From assembly GCF_012986595.1 (NCBI RefSeq), contig NZ_JAAQYM010000001.1, positions 434,001 through 498,000 of the forward strand: a DNA stretch of 64,000 nt, read 5' to 3'. A program made the position numbers and the translations under genes. This document shows positions 45,740 to 54,323 of the stretch, piece after piece (within the stretch, counting starts at the first letter, position 1; each line of letters opens with the position of its first letter). The notes beneath the pieces were generated by a model that saw only the letters and a program-made list of their open reading frames with translations, had not been told where the DNA came from and did not search any database. The stretch comes from Pseudomonas koreensis (GTDB lineage: Bacteria > Pseudomonadota > Gammaproteobacteria > Pseudomonadales > Pseudomonadaceae).

Positions 45740-47089
45740 TCATGCAGTCGCTACAGCAACATCAGGCTCAACCACCGCCACCAACCCCTCCTTCATCCGC
45801 TGCGCATCCCGGACAAAACACCGCGCCGCCAGAAACAGAAACACCATGGTCAAGAACAGCGCCACCGGGATCAGGTACATCGCGTCATGCAGCCCCACGG
45901 CCTTGAACGCCTCGGTCATCTGTTCAGCCCCTGCTGAAAGCATCGCCGATTGGGCGAAGTGATCCGACAGGCCACCGACCACCACCGGCCCCAAACCACC
46001 GCCCAGCAGGTACAACCCGGCAAAGAACAGCGCCATCGCCGTTGCCCGCAGGCGCGGTTCGACCACGTCCTGAATCGCCGTGTACACGCAGGTGTAGAAG
46101 TTATAGGCAAACAGCCAGCCGACGCTGAACAGCGCGACGAACACGCCGATCTCGACCCGTCCGGCATGCAGCGCCCACGCCGTGCACAACGCCGAGATGA
46201 TCAGGCTGAACCCGGCAAACAACAGTCGGCCGTTGGCGACCCGCTGATGGATCTTGTCGGCGATCCAGCCGCCGAGGGTCAGGCCGAGCAACCCGGTGAT
46301 ACCAACAATCACCCCGGTGGCCACCGCCGCATCGTGCAACGGCATCAAAAAATATCGCTGCAGCATCGGCACCATGAACGAGTTGCAGGCGTAGGTGGCG
46401 AAGTTGAAGCACAAACCGGCCATCACCAGCCAGAGGAACGTCGGCACCGCGAGCACCCGGCGGATCGGCTTGTCGACTTTCTCTTGGGACACCTGCACGG
46501 TTTCCGCCGCGCCGCGCTTGGGCTCCTTGATGAAGAACATGAACACCGCAAGGATCAGCCCCGGCACCGCTGCAATAAAGAACGGCGCGCGCCAGCTGTC
46601 GAACGCCTTGACCATCGCGCCAATGGTGAAGAATGCCAGCAGCAGTCCCAGCGGCAGCCCGAGCATGAAAATACCCATCGCCCGGGCCCGCCGGTGCGCC
46701 GGAAACAGGTCGCCAATCAGCGAGTTGGCCGCCGGCGCATAACTGGCTTCGCCAATGCCGATGCCCATGCGCACCAGCAGGAAACTCCAGAAACTGCCGA
46801 CCAGACCGTTGACCGCAGTCAGCGCGCTCCAGGTCGCCAGCCCCCAGCCCATCAGTTTGCTGCGCGAACCGGTGTCGGCCATCCGCCCCAACGGCAGGCC
46901 GGCAATTGCATACACCAGAGTGAACGCCGTGCCGACGATCCCCAGCTGAAAGTCGCTGAGGTGCCATTCCATGCGGATCGGCTCGATGATGATCGCCGGA
47001 ATGGTGCGGTCGAAGAAATTGAACAGGTTGGCAAGGAACAACAGGAACAGAATGCGCCAGGCATTCGCCGCTTGGGTCGAGTTCTGCAT
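45740..47089 (-). CDS. MFS transporter, spinster-like
   Basis: The 449-residue product has twelve predicted helices and an opening typical of the Spns/spinster-like MFS branch (FLLFLANLFNFFDRTIPAII), loop 2-3 GLPLGRMADTGSRSKLMGWG and RMGIGIGEASYAPAANSLIG at helix 4. Substrates of bacterial members include sugar acids and lipids such as sphingoid relatives; here none can be assigned. The gene is divergent from the YkgJ-like gene, with 300 bases between. Confidence 0.85.
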   Translation of the reverse strand: MQNSTQAANAWRILFLLFLANLFNFFDRTIPAIIIEPIRMEWHLSDFQLGIVGTAFTLVYAIAGLPLGRMADTGSRSKLMGWGLATWSALTAVNGLVGSFWSFLLVRMGIGIGEASYAPAANSLIGDLFPAHRRARAMGIFMLGLPLGLLLAFFTIGAMVKAFDSWRAPFFIAAVPGLILAVFMFFIKEPKRGAAETVQVSQEKVDKPIRRVLAVPTFLWLVMAGLCFNFATYACNSFMVPMLQRYFLMPLHDAAVATGVIVGITGLLGLTLGGWIADKIHQRVANGRLLFAGFSLIISALCTAWALHAGRVEIGVFVALFSVGWLFAYNFYTCVYTAIQDVVEPRLRATAMALFFAGLYLLGGGLGPVVVGGLSDHFAQSAMLSAGAEQMTEAFKAVGLHDAMYLIPVALFLTMVFLFLAARCFVRDAQRMKEGLVAVVEPDVAVATA

Positions 47090-47389
47090 GGGTCCGTCTC
47101 TTTATTGTCATAGGGCTTCACTGCCGTCGCATCCGAGCCCGGAACCTGCAATCTAGACAGGCCTGCCGGGGCTGTCTGTGATCATTCGTCAAGCTGATGA
47201 CAGGCCATGGCACTGTAACGAAACGTAAGCCCTTGATAACAATGAAATCCCCCGTAAACCGGGGGTTTCATGGCAAAACCCGGCTACAAAAAAATACTTT
47301 CGCGCCCCCCTTCCCAAGTTCATGGCGAAGCCTAGAATAGCCGCCGGATCCGTCCGGATTCGCCGATCAACCCCTTTGATGCCCTCCTA
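47090..47389. other. divergent control region with a strong hairpin
   Basis: This 300-base gap between the MFS gene and the YkgJ-like gene contains an inverted repeat at 47243-47270 (ATGAAATCCCCCG and CGGGGGTTTCAT, with one bulged T) around a short loop. It lies about 120 bases before the YkgJ-like start and lacks a clear T run, so it could be a leader element or a terminator working in both directions. No gene was seen. Confidence 0.5.
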
Positions 47390-47758
47390 ATGTCCGAAGT
47401 CAGTCCGTGTCTGAATTGCGGTGCCTGCTGTTCCCATTTTCGCGTGTCATTTTTCTGGGGTGAGTGTGCCTCGTCCGGGGGGACGGTGCCCGATGAACTG
47501 GTCACGCAGATCACCCCCAGCCGGGTCGCGATGAACGGCACCGACTGCAAATCGCCGCGCTGCACGGCATTGGTCGGTGAGGTGGGCAATACCGTGCAGT
47601 GCTCGATCTACGAACAGCGCTCCAGCCCCTGCCGCGAGTTCGAGGCCTCGTGGGAGAACGGTGAACAGAACGTCGATTGCGACGCCGCCCGTGCCCGATT
47701 CGGCTTGCCGCCTCTTGACCCGGAGTGGAACCAGATCCATTACGACCGGAGTGCCTGA
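47390..47758 (+). CDS. YkgJ-family cysteine-cluster protein
   Basis: The 122-residue product has eight cysteines arranged as in the YkgJ/UPF0153 Zn- or Fe-chelating family: CLNCGACCSHF near the N-terminus, then CASSGG, CKSPRCTAL, CSIYEQR and PCREFE. Such clusters probably bind zinc or an iron-sulfur unit. Function is not established. ATG at 47390 is eight bases after a weak GCCCTCC; no better site was seen. It is followed by the c-di-GMP gene after 145 bases. Confidence 0.85.
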   Translation: MSEVSPCLNCGACCSHFRVSFFWGECASSGGTVPDELVTQITPSRVAMNGTDCKSPRCTALVGEVGNTVQCSIYEQRSSPCREFEASWENGEQNVDCDAARARFGLPPLDPEWNQIHYDRSA

Positions 47759-47903
47759 CGCTTAGCGCCAATCGCTATGACGCTAATGCCGAAATCGTTG
47801 ACTGCAATATGCCACTACCGCTTGCACGTTAAAAACCGCCTCTATACTGCTTTCATTCGCTTGCGTTGATGGCGCAGGGACGACTTCAGAGACGGGGCAT
47901 GCT

Positions 47904-50186
47904 ATGGAGTGGCTTGGTTTGCAGTTTGTTACCGAGCTGCCGGACAGCGGGCAGGTCATCCTCGATTGCACCCACAACCCGCTGCTGGTGCTGGTGGCCT
48001 ATCTGGTCGCCTGCGCCGCGAGTTTTGCCACTCTCGACATGGCCGAGCGGGTCGCCCATGCGGAAGACCTCGGTTCGCAACGGATGTGGCGCTGGATCGG
48101 CGCCACCTGCCTGGCCGGCGGTATCTGGGCCATGCACTTCATTGCCATGCTGGCGTTCCAGGCGCCGATCGAAATCCACTACGACCTGGCGATCACCCTG
48201 TTCTCCCTGCTGATCGCACTGCTCGCGGCGTGGCTGGCGATGCACACCTTGAGTCATCCGCAAACCCGCCTGGTGCACTACCTGAAAACCGCCATCGTCA
48301 TTGGTCTGGGCATCGCCGGCATGCATTACGTCGGCATGGCGGCGCTGCACTCGGTGGCCACTGCCTACTACCAGCCGCTGCTGTTCTGCCTGTCGATCAT
48401 GATTGCCATTGGCGCCAGCTTCACCGCGTTGTGGGTTGCCGGTTATTTGCGTGAAGGCAGTGGGCGTTTTCATCAATTGCTCAAATACACCGCCGCGATG
48501 ATCCTCGGCGCCGGCATCATCAGCATGCACTTCACCGCGATGGCCGCGTTGCACCTGGTGTTGCCCGAAGGCACTGCGCCGACCCTGAGCGGCGAAACCA
48601 ATCACCTGCAACTGGGCCTGACGGTGGCGCTGATCATCCTGCTGATTCTCGGCAGCGCGATCAGCGCGGCGCTGGCCGACAAGAAACTGCAGAGCAAGGA
48701 GCACGACCTGCGTCGGGTCAACGCCCTGCTCAGCCAACTCGATCAGGCGCGGATGTCGCTGCAACAAGTGGCCAACTACGACGCCCTGACCAACCTGATC
48801 AACCGCCGCGGCTTCAATCAGATCTTCGCCGAGAAACTCAGCCAGAAAACCAGCGAAGGCGGCATGCTTGCGGTCATGTTTCTCGACATTGACCACTTCA
48901 AGCGGATCAACGACAGCCTGGGCCACGACGCCGGTGACGCCCTGCTCAAAGTCATCGCCAATCACATCAAAAATTCGGTGCGCAGCCATGACGACGTGGT
49001 TGCGCGCTTCGGTGGCGACGAGTTCTGCATCCTGATCGGCCTGCGTGACCGTGAGGAAGCGCGCAGCATGGCGCAACGGATCATGCTGAAAATGAAGGAG
49101 CCGATCGAACTCGCCGGACGCCGCATGGTGATGACCACCAGCATCGGCATCAGCCTGTTCCCCGACGACGGCACCACCTGCGAAGAACTGCTCAAGCACG
49201 CCGATCTGGCGTTGTATCAGTCCAAGGGGGCCGGGCGTAACGGCCTGCACTTTTTCAGTTCCAACATGAAGACCCGCGCCAGCCTCGAACTGCAACTGGA
49301 AGAAGAACTGCGCCAGGCCCTGCGTGAAGAGCACGGGTTAACGCTGTATTACCAACCGATCTTCGAGCTGAAAACCGGTCGGGTAACCAAACTCGAAGCG
49401 TTGATCCGCTGGCAGCACCCGGTGCATGGCCTGCTGGCCCCGGACCGTTTCATTGCGATTGCCGAAACCAACGGCCTGATCGCCGAACTGGATAACTGGG
49501 TGCTGCGCAGAGCCTGCGCGGACCTTGGCGAACTGACGCGGCACGGCTGCGAAGAATTGAAAATCGCCTGGAACTGCTCGCCACTCAATCTCGCCCGGGA
49601 AGAGCTGGCCGACGAGATCGAAAGCGCACTGCGCAGCGCCGGGGTTGCGCCGGAACGGCTGGAACTGGAAGTCACCGAAAACGCACTGATGGGCAACATT
49701 GCCAACACCCTGGTGCTGCTGCGGCAGATCCGCGCCCTCGGCGTGTCGCTGTCGATCGACGACTTCGGCACCGGTTATTCGTCGCTGGCCTACCTCAAGC
49801 GCCTGCCACTGAACACGCTGAAAATCGATCGCTCGTTCATTCTCGACATTCCCACGGCAACCGCCGACATGGAGATCGTCCAGGCGATCATCGTCATGGC
49901 CCACACCCTGCATCTGCAGGTGGTGACCGAAGGCGTGGAAAGCCTGGAGCAGTACGAGTTTCTGGAGCGCTCGGGCTGCGACTACATTCAGGGTTATCTG
50001 CTAAGCCGACCGGTGCCGCTGGACGAATTACGCCCGGTGCTGGAAGAAATCAATCAGCGCAAACACTCGCACGCGGTCAATCCGCTGATTCTGGCGCGCG
50101 GTACATTTGAACCAGTGTCGCGGGATCCTGCTGCAAAAAGCCTTGCGCCCCATGCAGGCGCATCAGTTGTGCGGCCAATCCGCTGA
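47904..50186 (+). CDS. MHYT-GGDEF-EAL membrane c-di-GMP enzyme (MucR-like)
   Basis: The 760-residue product has three MHYT repeats within seven membrane helices: MHFIAM at 77-82, MHYVGM at 140-145 and MHFTAM at 208-213. A GGDEF domain follows with GGDEF at 370-374, then an EAL domain with EAL at 498-500, DDFG in SIDDFGTGYSSLAYLKRL and EGVE later. MHYT domains are thought to sense O2, CO or NO. The domain order matches MucR and NbdA of P. aeruginosa; GGDEF is intact, closer to MucR. The last 35 residues lie over the antisense dehydrogenase gene, an extension without domain character. Confidence 0.92.
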   Translation: MEWLGLQFVTELPDSGQVILDCTHNPLLVLVAYLVACAASFATLDMAERVAHAEDLGSQRMWRWIGATCLAGGIWAMHFIAMLAFQAPIEIHYDLAITLFSLLIALLAAWLAMHTLSHPQTRLVHYLKTAIVIGLGIAGMHYVGMAALHSVATAYYQPLLFCLSIMIAIGASFTALWVAGYLREGSGRFHQLLKYTAAMILGAGIISMHFTAMAALHLVLPEGTAPTLSGETNHLQLGLTVALIILLILGSAISAALADKKLQSKEHDLRRVNALLSQLDQARMSLQQVANYDALTNLINRRGFNQIFAEKLSQKTSEGGMLAVMFLDIDHFKRINDSLGHDAGDALLKVIANHIKNSVRSHDDVVARFGGDEFCILIGLRDREEARSMAQRIMLKMKEPIELAGRRMVMTTSIGISLFPDDGTTCEELLKHADLALYQSKGAGRNGLHFFSSNMKTRASLELQLEEELRQALREEHGLTLYYQPIFELKTGRVTKLEALIRWQHPVHGLLAPDRFIAIAETNGLIAELDNWVLRRACADLGELTRHGCEELKIAWNCSPLNLAREELADEIESALRSAGVAPERLELEVTENALMGNIANTLVLLRQIRALGVSLSIDDFGTGYSSLAYLKRLPLNTLKIDRSFILDIPTATADMEIVQAIIVMAHTLHLQVVTEGVESLEQYEFLERSGCDYIQGYLLSRPVPLDELRPVLEEINQRKHSHAVNPLILARGTFEPVSRDPAAKSLAPHAGASVVRPIR

Positions 50187-50973
50187 TGGGCGTGGCCGAA
50201 CCCTGTTCGCGAGAGAACTTCACCGCGGTATCGAGATCCTTGAGCAGCGTGCGCACGTGCCATTTCACTGGCTCGAAACGGCTCTCGGCCATTTGCGGGG
50301 CGAGGATCTGCAACGGTTTCGAATCGGCGAAACCACCGGCCAGCGCTTCGGCAATCAGGCCGGCATCGACCCCGGCCTGTTCGGCCAGCGCCACCACTTC
50401 GGCAATCACCAGCGCATTGCAGGCGACGATCATCTGATTGCAGGCCTTGGTCACCTGCCCGGCGCCAATGCCGCCCATGTGGGTAACGCGCTGACCGAGG
50501 TTGAGCAGCAGCGGGCGCACCCGATCCAGATCCGCCGCTGTCCCACCGACCATGATTGCCAGGCTGCCCGCCTCGGCACCGACCACGCCGCCGGACACCG
50601 GAGAATCGAGCCAGCGCATGCCGGTCTGGTCTGCCAGTGCGGCCGCCATCTCACGCGTCGCGGTCGGTTCCAGACTGGAAAAATCCACCAGCAACTGGCC
50701 TTCTTTTGCACCTTCAGCGACACCGCCGGCGCCAAACACCACCTCGCGCACCACCGCCGTGTCAGCCAGACAGAGCATCACCACGTCCGCGTGTTCGCAC
50801 AGTTCGGCCGGGGTCGCGACTTGCCGGGCGCCGGCTTCGACCAGGGGTGCGCACTTGGCCGGGTTGCGGTTCCACACGGTCAGCGGGTAACCCGCGGCCA
50901 GCAGACGCCGGCACATCGGCAAGCCCATCAAGCCGATTCCGGCAAAGCCCAACGAAGGTAGCGTTGACATCAT
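50077..50973 (-). CDS. NAD(P)-dependent beta-hydroxyacid dehydrogenase
   Basis: The 298-residue product belongs to the 3-hydroxyisobutyrate/tartronate semialdehyde reductase family. The Rossmann start is GFAGIGLMGLPMCRRLLAAG, SPVSGGVVGAEAGSLAIMVG marks the substrate site, and the catalytic lysine lies in VTKACNQMIVACNALV. It should oxidise or reduce a small beta-hydroxyacid with NAD(P). Its 3' end overlaps the convergent MHYT-GGDEF-EAL gene by 110 bases. Two consecutive ATGs exist at 50973 and 50970. Confidence 0.9.
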   Translation of the reverse strand: MMSTLPSLGFAGIGLMGLPMCRRLLAAGYPLTVWNRNPAKCAPLVEAGARQVATPAELCEHADVVMLCLADTAVVREVVFGAGGVAEGAKEGQLLVDFSSLEPTATREMAAALADQTGMRWLDSPVSGGVVGAEAGSLAIMVGGTAADLDRVRPLLLNLGQRVTHMGGIGAGQVTKACNQMIVACNALVIAEVVALAEQAGVDAGLIAEALAGGFADSKPLQILAPQMAESRFEPVKWHVRTLLKDLDTAVKFSREQGSATPISGLAAQLMRLHGAQGFLQQDPATLVQMYRAPESAD

Positions 50974-51171
50974 TTCGCCTCTTTTCGATTAAAGATCACC
51001 GAATAATGGCCGATTCATGAACGATCAGGAAAGGATTCCCCCGCGCGACGATCAGGCCAAGCCCCTGACGCCCGGGCCAAATACGCGCAGTCAAAGACGC
51101 GAGATCCTCTTTTCCTTGAGGCTCGATGACACCGGTCGCCGAGCCAATCCTGTCCAGGTATATGGCGCACA

Positions 51172-53370
51172 ATGACTTCTAAAAACAATCCGGCCACTGC
51201 GGTATCCGACCTGACCCTGAGCCCTGCGGCGAACAGCCCGGCGCCAATGAAGCCATTGCCTCCTTCGCGCCCGCTGGGCACTCACCAATATCTGTACTAC
51301 ACCGAGACCAATACCGACCGCATCCTCGATAACCTCGACGGCCTGCGTGACCTGGTGTTCCCGCGTCCGCCGCACCTGGAAGGCGACAACGAACAGCACA
51401 ACGACCAGGAATTTCCGTCGGTGTGCCTGATCGGCCTCGGTCGCTGCGGCTCGAACATCGCGCTCGACGTCGCCGAACTGGTGTACAACGCGCGCAAGTT
51501 CTACCTCAACGAATTCAACAATGAAGACCGCGCGGCTGATCGGCGGCTGGCCGACAAGGGCTACAGCCCGGCCCAGTGGATCAAGCACAACCTGCGGATC
51601 GGCCCGAACAAATCCACCAAGCCGGTGTTCCTGGTGGAACCGCTGGTGATGCTCGGCGACCTCGACAAGGACATCGCCGGGCGCATCCGTTTCTCGCGCA
51701 AGGGCGAAAAAAGCGGCTTCCTGCGCGACTACAGCAAAATGAAGATCATGGACTTGTCCGAAGTCCACGCCGGTGGCGCCGGTAACGCGCCGATCCTCGG
51801 CCAGTACCTGGCGAAGATCATCCTCAACAAGGACACCCAGCGTTTCTCCAGCCCTGACTGGAAAATGATCCACTCGTACCTGATCGACAGCTGCGGCATC
51901 AAGGCCAACCAGTCGCGCCTGTACTTCTCGATCTTCAGTGCCGGCGGCGGTACCGGCTCGGGCATGGCCTCGGAGTTCGGCCTGGCCCAGCAGCACTCGT
52001 ACATGAACAAGACGTTCGACACCAAGCCGATGGACGAGCACGACGGCAAGAGCGGGCATTCGTTCGTGTTCGAGCCGATCTTCACCAGCGGCATCTGCGT
52101 GCTGCCGAACATTTCCGACCACCGCAGTGAAATGTCCGAGGCGCTGCACATCAACGCCGGACGCCTGCTGTGCAAATACCTGTCGGAAGAATGGGATTTC
52201 TCGTACAACTTCGCCAATGAAGACAGCAGCGAAGCCAGCGTCATGGGGCGTATCCGCCCATGGAACGCGATGATGCTGATCTCCAACGACATCATGCGTT
52301 ACGCCGAAGAGAGCGATGACGGCAACATCCAGAACATTGATGTCAATGCAATGGAGAAGCACGCCAACCAGTACATCTCGCAGCAGATCTTCAACATTCT
52401 GACAGCGCAGGCGGTGACCACCGACTACGACCAGAACTACTTCCGTCGCGCCGGCATCGACATCGGCGAAACCATTCGCCTGGACGCCAACGACCTGTTC
52501 ATGAGCCTGGCCGGTCCGGTGGCAATCGCCTACGCCGAATCGGTGGTGCCGGAAACCCCGCCGCCGAGCAGCGACAAGTTCAAGGTGTTCGACAAAGAGC
52601 CGCAGCGCCTGAACATCGACGACCTGTTTTTCCGCTCGATCGACCTGCCGCACTTCAACAAGGTCACCCAGGCGATCGAAGGCATCAGCCTGCTGCCGAT
52701 CGAGTCCAAGCGCTATCGTGCGTCGCTGGAGCAGTACAAGAATTCCGGCTACGACGCCGCCGCCCTGCATGACCTGCACTTCTTCAAGAACTGCTCGTCG
52801 GTGGTCTCGATCGTCTCGCTGCCCAAAGACTACAAGCTGTCGTACATGGACCTGAACCGGTTGAAGACCCACCTCAACAGCCTATTCCCCAACACCACGC
52901 TCAAGCGTTATGCACTGGTGATCGGTGCGTCGGCCAACCTGTCGCTGACCACCCTGATCGCCAAGAGCCCGTGCCTGTCGGACGACTTCCTGACGTTGAT
53001 CGTGGCGTTCATCAAGCGCTGCTTTGCGAAGACGCCATACCGTTTCGATGAGACCCTGGACAACTCGATCCTCGACTTCATCATTAATGAAGACTTCGAC
53101 GAAGACCGCATCGACGACCTGCTCAACGAGTTCGAGAACCCGGCGAAGATCCTCGACACCAACTGGTACGCGATCAAACCGATGTACGAGAAGAAATACC
53201 GCGAACTGATCAACGACAAGGACAAGTTCGTCTCGATCAATGACATTCGCCTGTCACGCGATTGCGTGAAGAAGTCGATCAAGTACCTACGCGAGATCTA
53301 CCGTCACCGGATCGGCAAGACCAAGGTGATTTCCCTGAATAACCATACGGGCAAGACTTACTCGGTCTGA
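51172..53370 (+). CDS. tubulin/FtsZ-superfamily GTPase-like protein
   Basis: The 732-residue product has no signal peptide or membrane helix. It shows the GTP-binding loops of the tubulin/FtsZ superfamily in order. SVCLIGLGRCGSNIALDV (about 83-100) fits T1. VHAGGAGNAPILGQYLA (198-213) fits the FtsZ T3 loop. The signature GGGTGSG is present in SAGGGTGSGMASE (256-268) as T4. IRLDANDLFMSLAG (435-448) fits the T7 synergy loop: aspartates 438 and 441 are spaced like the catalytic DxxD of FtsZ. The C-terminal 280 residues are not recognised. It fits the Pfam type 'tubulin-like'. It is far longer than FtsZ (about 400) and is not the cell-division gene, which lies in the dcw cluster in pseudomonads. 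Polymerisation and role are unknown. Confidence 0.8.
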   Translation: MTSKNNPATAVSDLTLSPAANSPAPMKPLPPSRPLGTHQYLYYTETNTDRILDNLDGLRDLVFPRPPHLEGDNEQHNDQEFPSVCLIGLGRCGSNIALDVAELVYNARKFYLNEFNNEDRAADRRLADKGYSPAQWIKHNLRIGPNKSTKPVFLVEPLVMLGDLDKDIAGRIRFSRKGEKSGFLRDYSKMKIMDLSEVHAGGAGNAPILGQYLAKIILNKDTQRFSSPDWKMIHSYLIDSCGIKANQSRLYFSIFSAGGGTGSGMASEFGLAQQHSYMNKTFDTKPMDEHDGKSGHSFVFEPIFTSGICVLPNISDHRSEMSEALHINAGRLLCKYLSEEWDFSYNFANEDSSEASVMGRIRPWNAMMLISNDIMRYAEESDDGNIQNIDVNAMEKHANQYISQQIFNILTAQAVTTDYDQNYFRRAGIDIGETIRLDANDLFMSLAGPVAIAYAESVVPETPPPSSDKFKVFDKEPQRLNIDDLFFRSIDLPHFNKVTQAIEGISLLPIESKRYRASLEQYKNSGYDAAALHDLHFFKNCSSVVSIVSLPKDYKLSYMDLNRLKTHLNSLFPNTTLKRYALVIGASANLSLTTLIAKSPCLSDDFLTLIVAFIKRCFAKTPYRFDETLDNSILDFIINEDFDEDRIDDLLNEFENPAKILDTNWYAIKPMYEKKYRELINDKDKFVSINDIRLSRDCVKKSIKYLREIYRHRIGKTKVISLNNHTGKTYSV

Positions 53371-53389
53371 TCCGAGACCGAGTCGCCGC

Positions 53390-53456
53390 CATCGCGAGCA
53401 GGCTCACTCCTACAGTTGGAACGCATTCCCCTGTAGGAGTGAGCCTGCTCGCGATG
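53390..53456. repeat. REP-like inverted pair, family C
   Basis: CATCGCGAGCAGGCTCACTC and the complement GAGTGAGCCTGCTCGCGATG, only about 20 bases apart. It starts some 20 bases after the tubulin-like gene. Confidence 0.88.
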
Positions 53457-53507
53457 AGGCCATCAAATCCCCTGAAAATCTCAGCTTTTCCAATATCCAG
53501 AAACAAT

Positions 53508-53529
53508 TAAGCAGCCGTTAGGCTGCTTA
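53508..53529. terminator. bidirectional hairpin after the tubulin-like gene
   Basis: TAAGCAGCC at 53508-53516 pairs exactly with GGCTGCTTA at 53521-53529 around GTTA. The flanks are only moderately T-rich in each direction. It could end the tubulin-like transcript or the facing DUF2288 transcript. Confidence 0.6.
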
Positions 53530-53665
53530 CTAAACTGTTCCCGTTACGTTTACGTCACCGTGAGGCCACCCCTGCTTGTGGCATTTCTTCACGGCAACGT
53601 GCCATCACGCTACTCGGCTACACACTTTCCTACAGGTGAGGCGCGCACCATCAAGGTGCGACCGC

Positions 53666-53971
53666 TCAAGCCGACGCCCTTTCCTGGATCAGAATCCACG
53701 GACTCACCACAACCGCCCACAGCGCGGGATCCCGCTCGAAAATATCCAGCGCCCGCGTTTCAGACAGCTTCGCGACCTTGTCTTCGGCCAGCCAGGCGGC
53801 GACTTTCTCGCCATCATCCGATGCCACGGCCTCGGCAGCGGCGATCAAATCCAGGGCCGGGTCGACCCACAATAGGGCACCCTTGGCGAAGAACGGCTCC
53901 AGCTCTTTCCAGGTAATAGATGCGGTTTCACCAAGCAGCTTGGCATAGAGGGTGCTAGGTTCTTGATTCAT
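53666..53971 (-). CDS. DUF2288 family protein
   Basis: The 101-residue acidic product starts MNQEPSTLYAKLLGETASIT and has the DUF2288 core WKELEPFFAKGALLWVDPAL and a C-terminal DPALWAVVVSPWILIQER. No function is known for the family. ATG at 53971 is preferred over the longer frame, whose extra 23 residues do not fit. It is convergent with the tubulin-like gene and divergent from braC. Confidence 0.82.
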   Translation of the reverse strand: MNQEPSTLYAKLLGETASITWKELEPFFAKGALLWVDPALDLIAAAEAVASDDGEKVAAWLAEDKVAKLSETRALDIFERDPALWAVVVSPWILIQERASA

Positions 53972-54206
53972 GGGACTGTCCGGAAAAGAAATCGACGCGA
54001 ATGATAACGTCGGTGGTCCGGCAGAAAAACCCGGTTGCAAATGGCTTCACCGAACGAAAAGAGCAGGAACGCCAAGGAATGCTGCTGTTTGGGGCATAAG
54101 CCCCACGAAAGCCCCGCCGCAATTCTGTCTTTTTCATTCAAAAATGCGACACCCACAAGTTTTGCCCCCTGGCGCCAGCTTCCCAGGCCAACAACCGGCG
54201 CTCTAC

Positions 54207-54222
54207 ACTGTACCGGTACAGT
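54207..54222. promoter_or_regulatory. perfect 16-base palindrome upstream of braC
   Basis: ACTGTACCGGTACAGT is a perfect palindrome about 100 bases before the braC start, in the divergent gap with the DUF2288 gene. It is probably an operator for an unknown regulator. It is not a LexA box, because its CTGT and ACAG halves are two bases too close. Confidence 0.5.
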
Positions 54223-54323
54223 TGCCGGGGGCATTTCCGGAGGGTATCGCAAAGATATCTGACCCGGTTCTGCTGCTACGGCGCCAGAACTCAAAAAAAT
54301 TACAACAGTAAGAGTGGAGCACT

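Noticed and set aside
51091-52872. 593-codon ORF antisense to the tubulin-like gene
   Set aside because: It mirrors the sense gene's codon pattern and has no domain; the sense strand has the GGGTGSG and other motifs.
51172-53370. Calling the tubulin-like gene FtsZ or plasmid TubZ
   Set aside because: Length is nearly double, the C-terminus differs, and no dcw, plasmid or phage genes lie nearby.
54207-54222. LexA (SOS) box upstream of braC
   Set aside because: The spacing is CTGT-N6-ACAG, whereas LexA needs CTGT-N8-ACAG.
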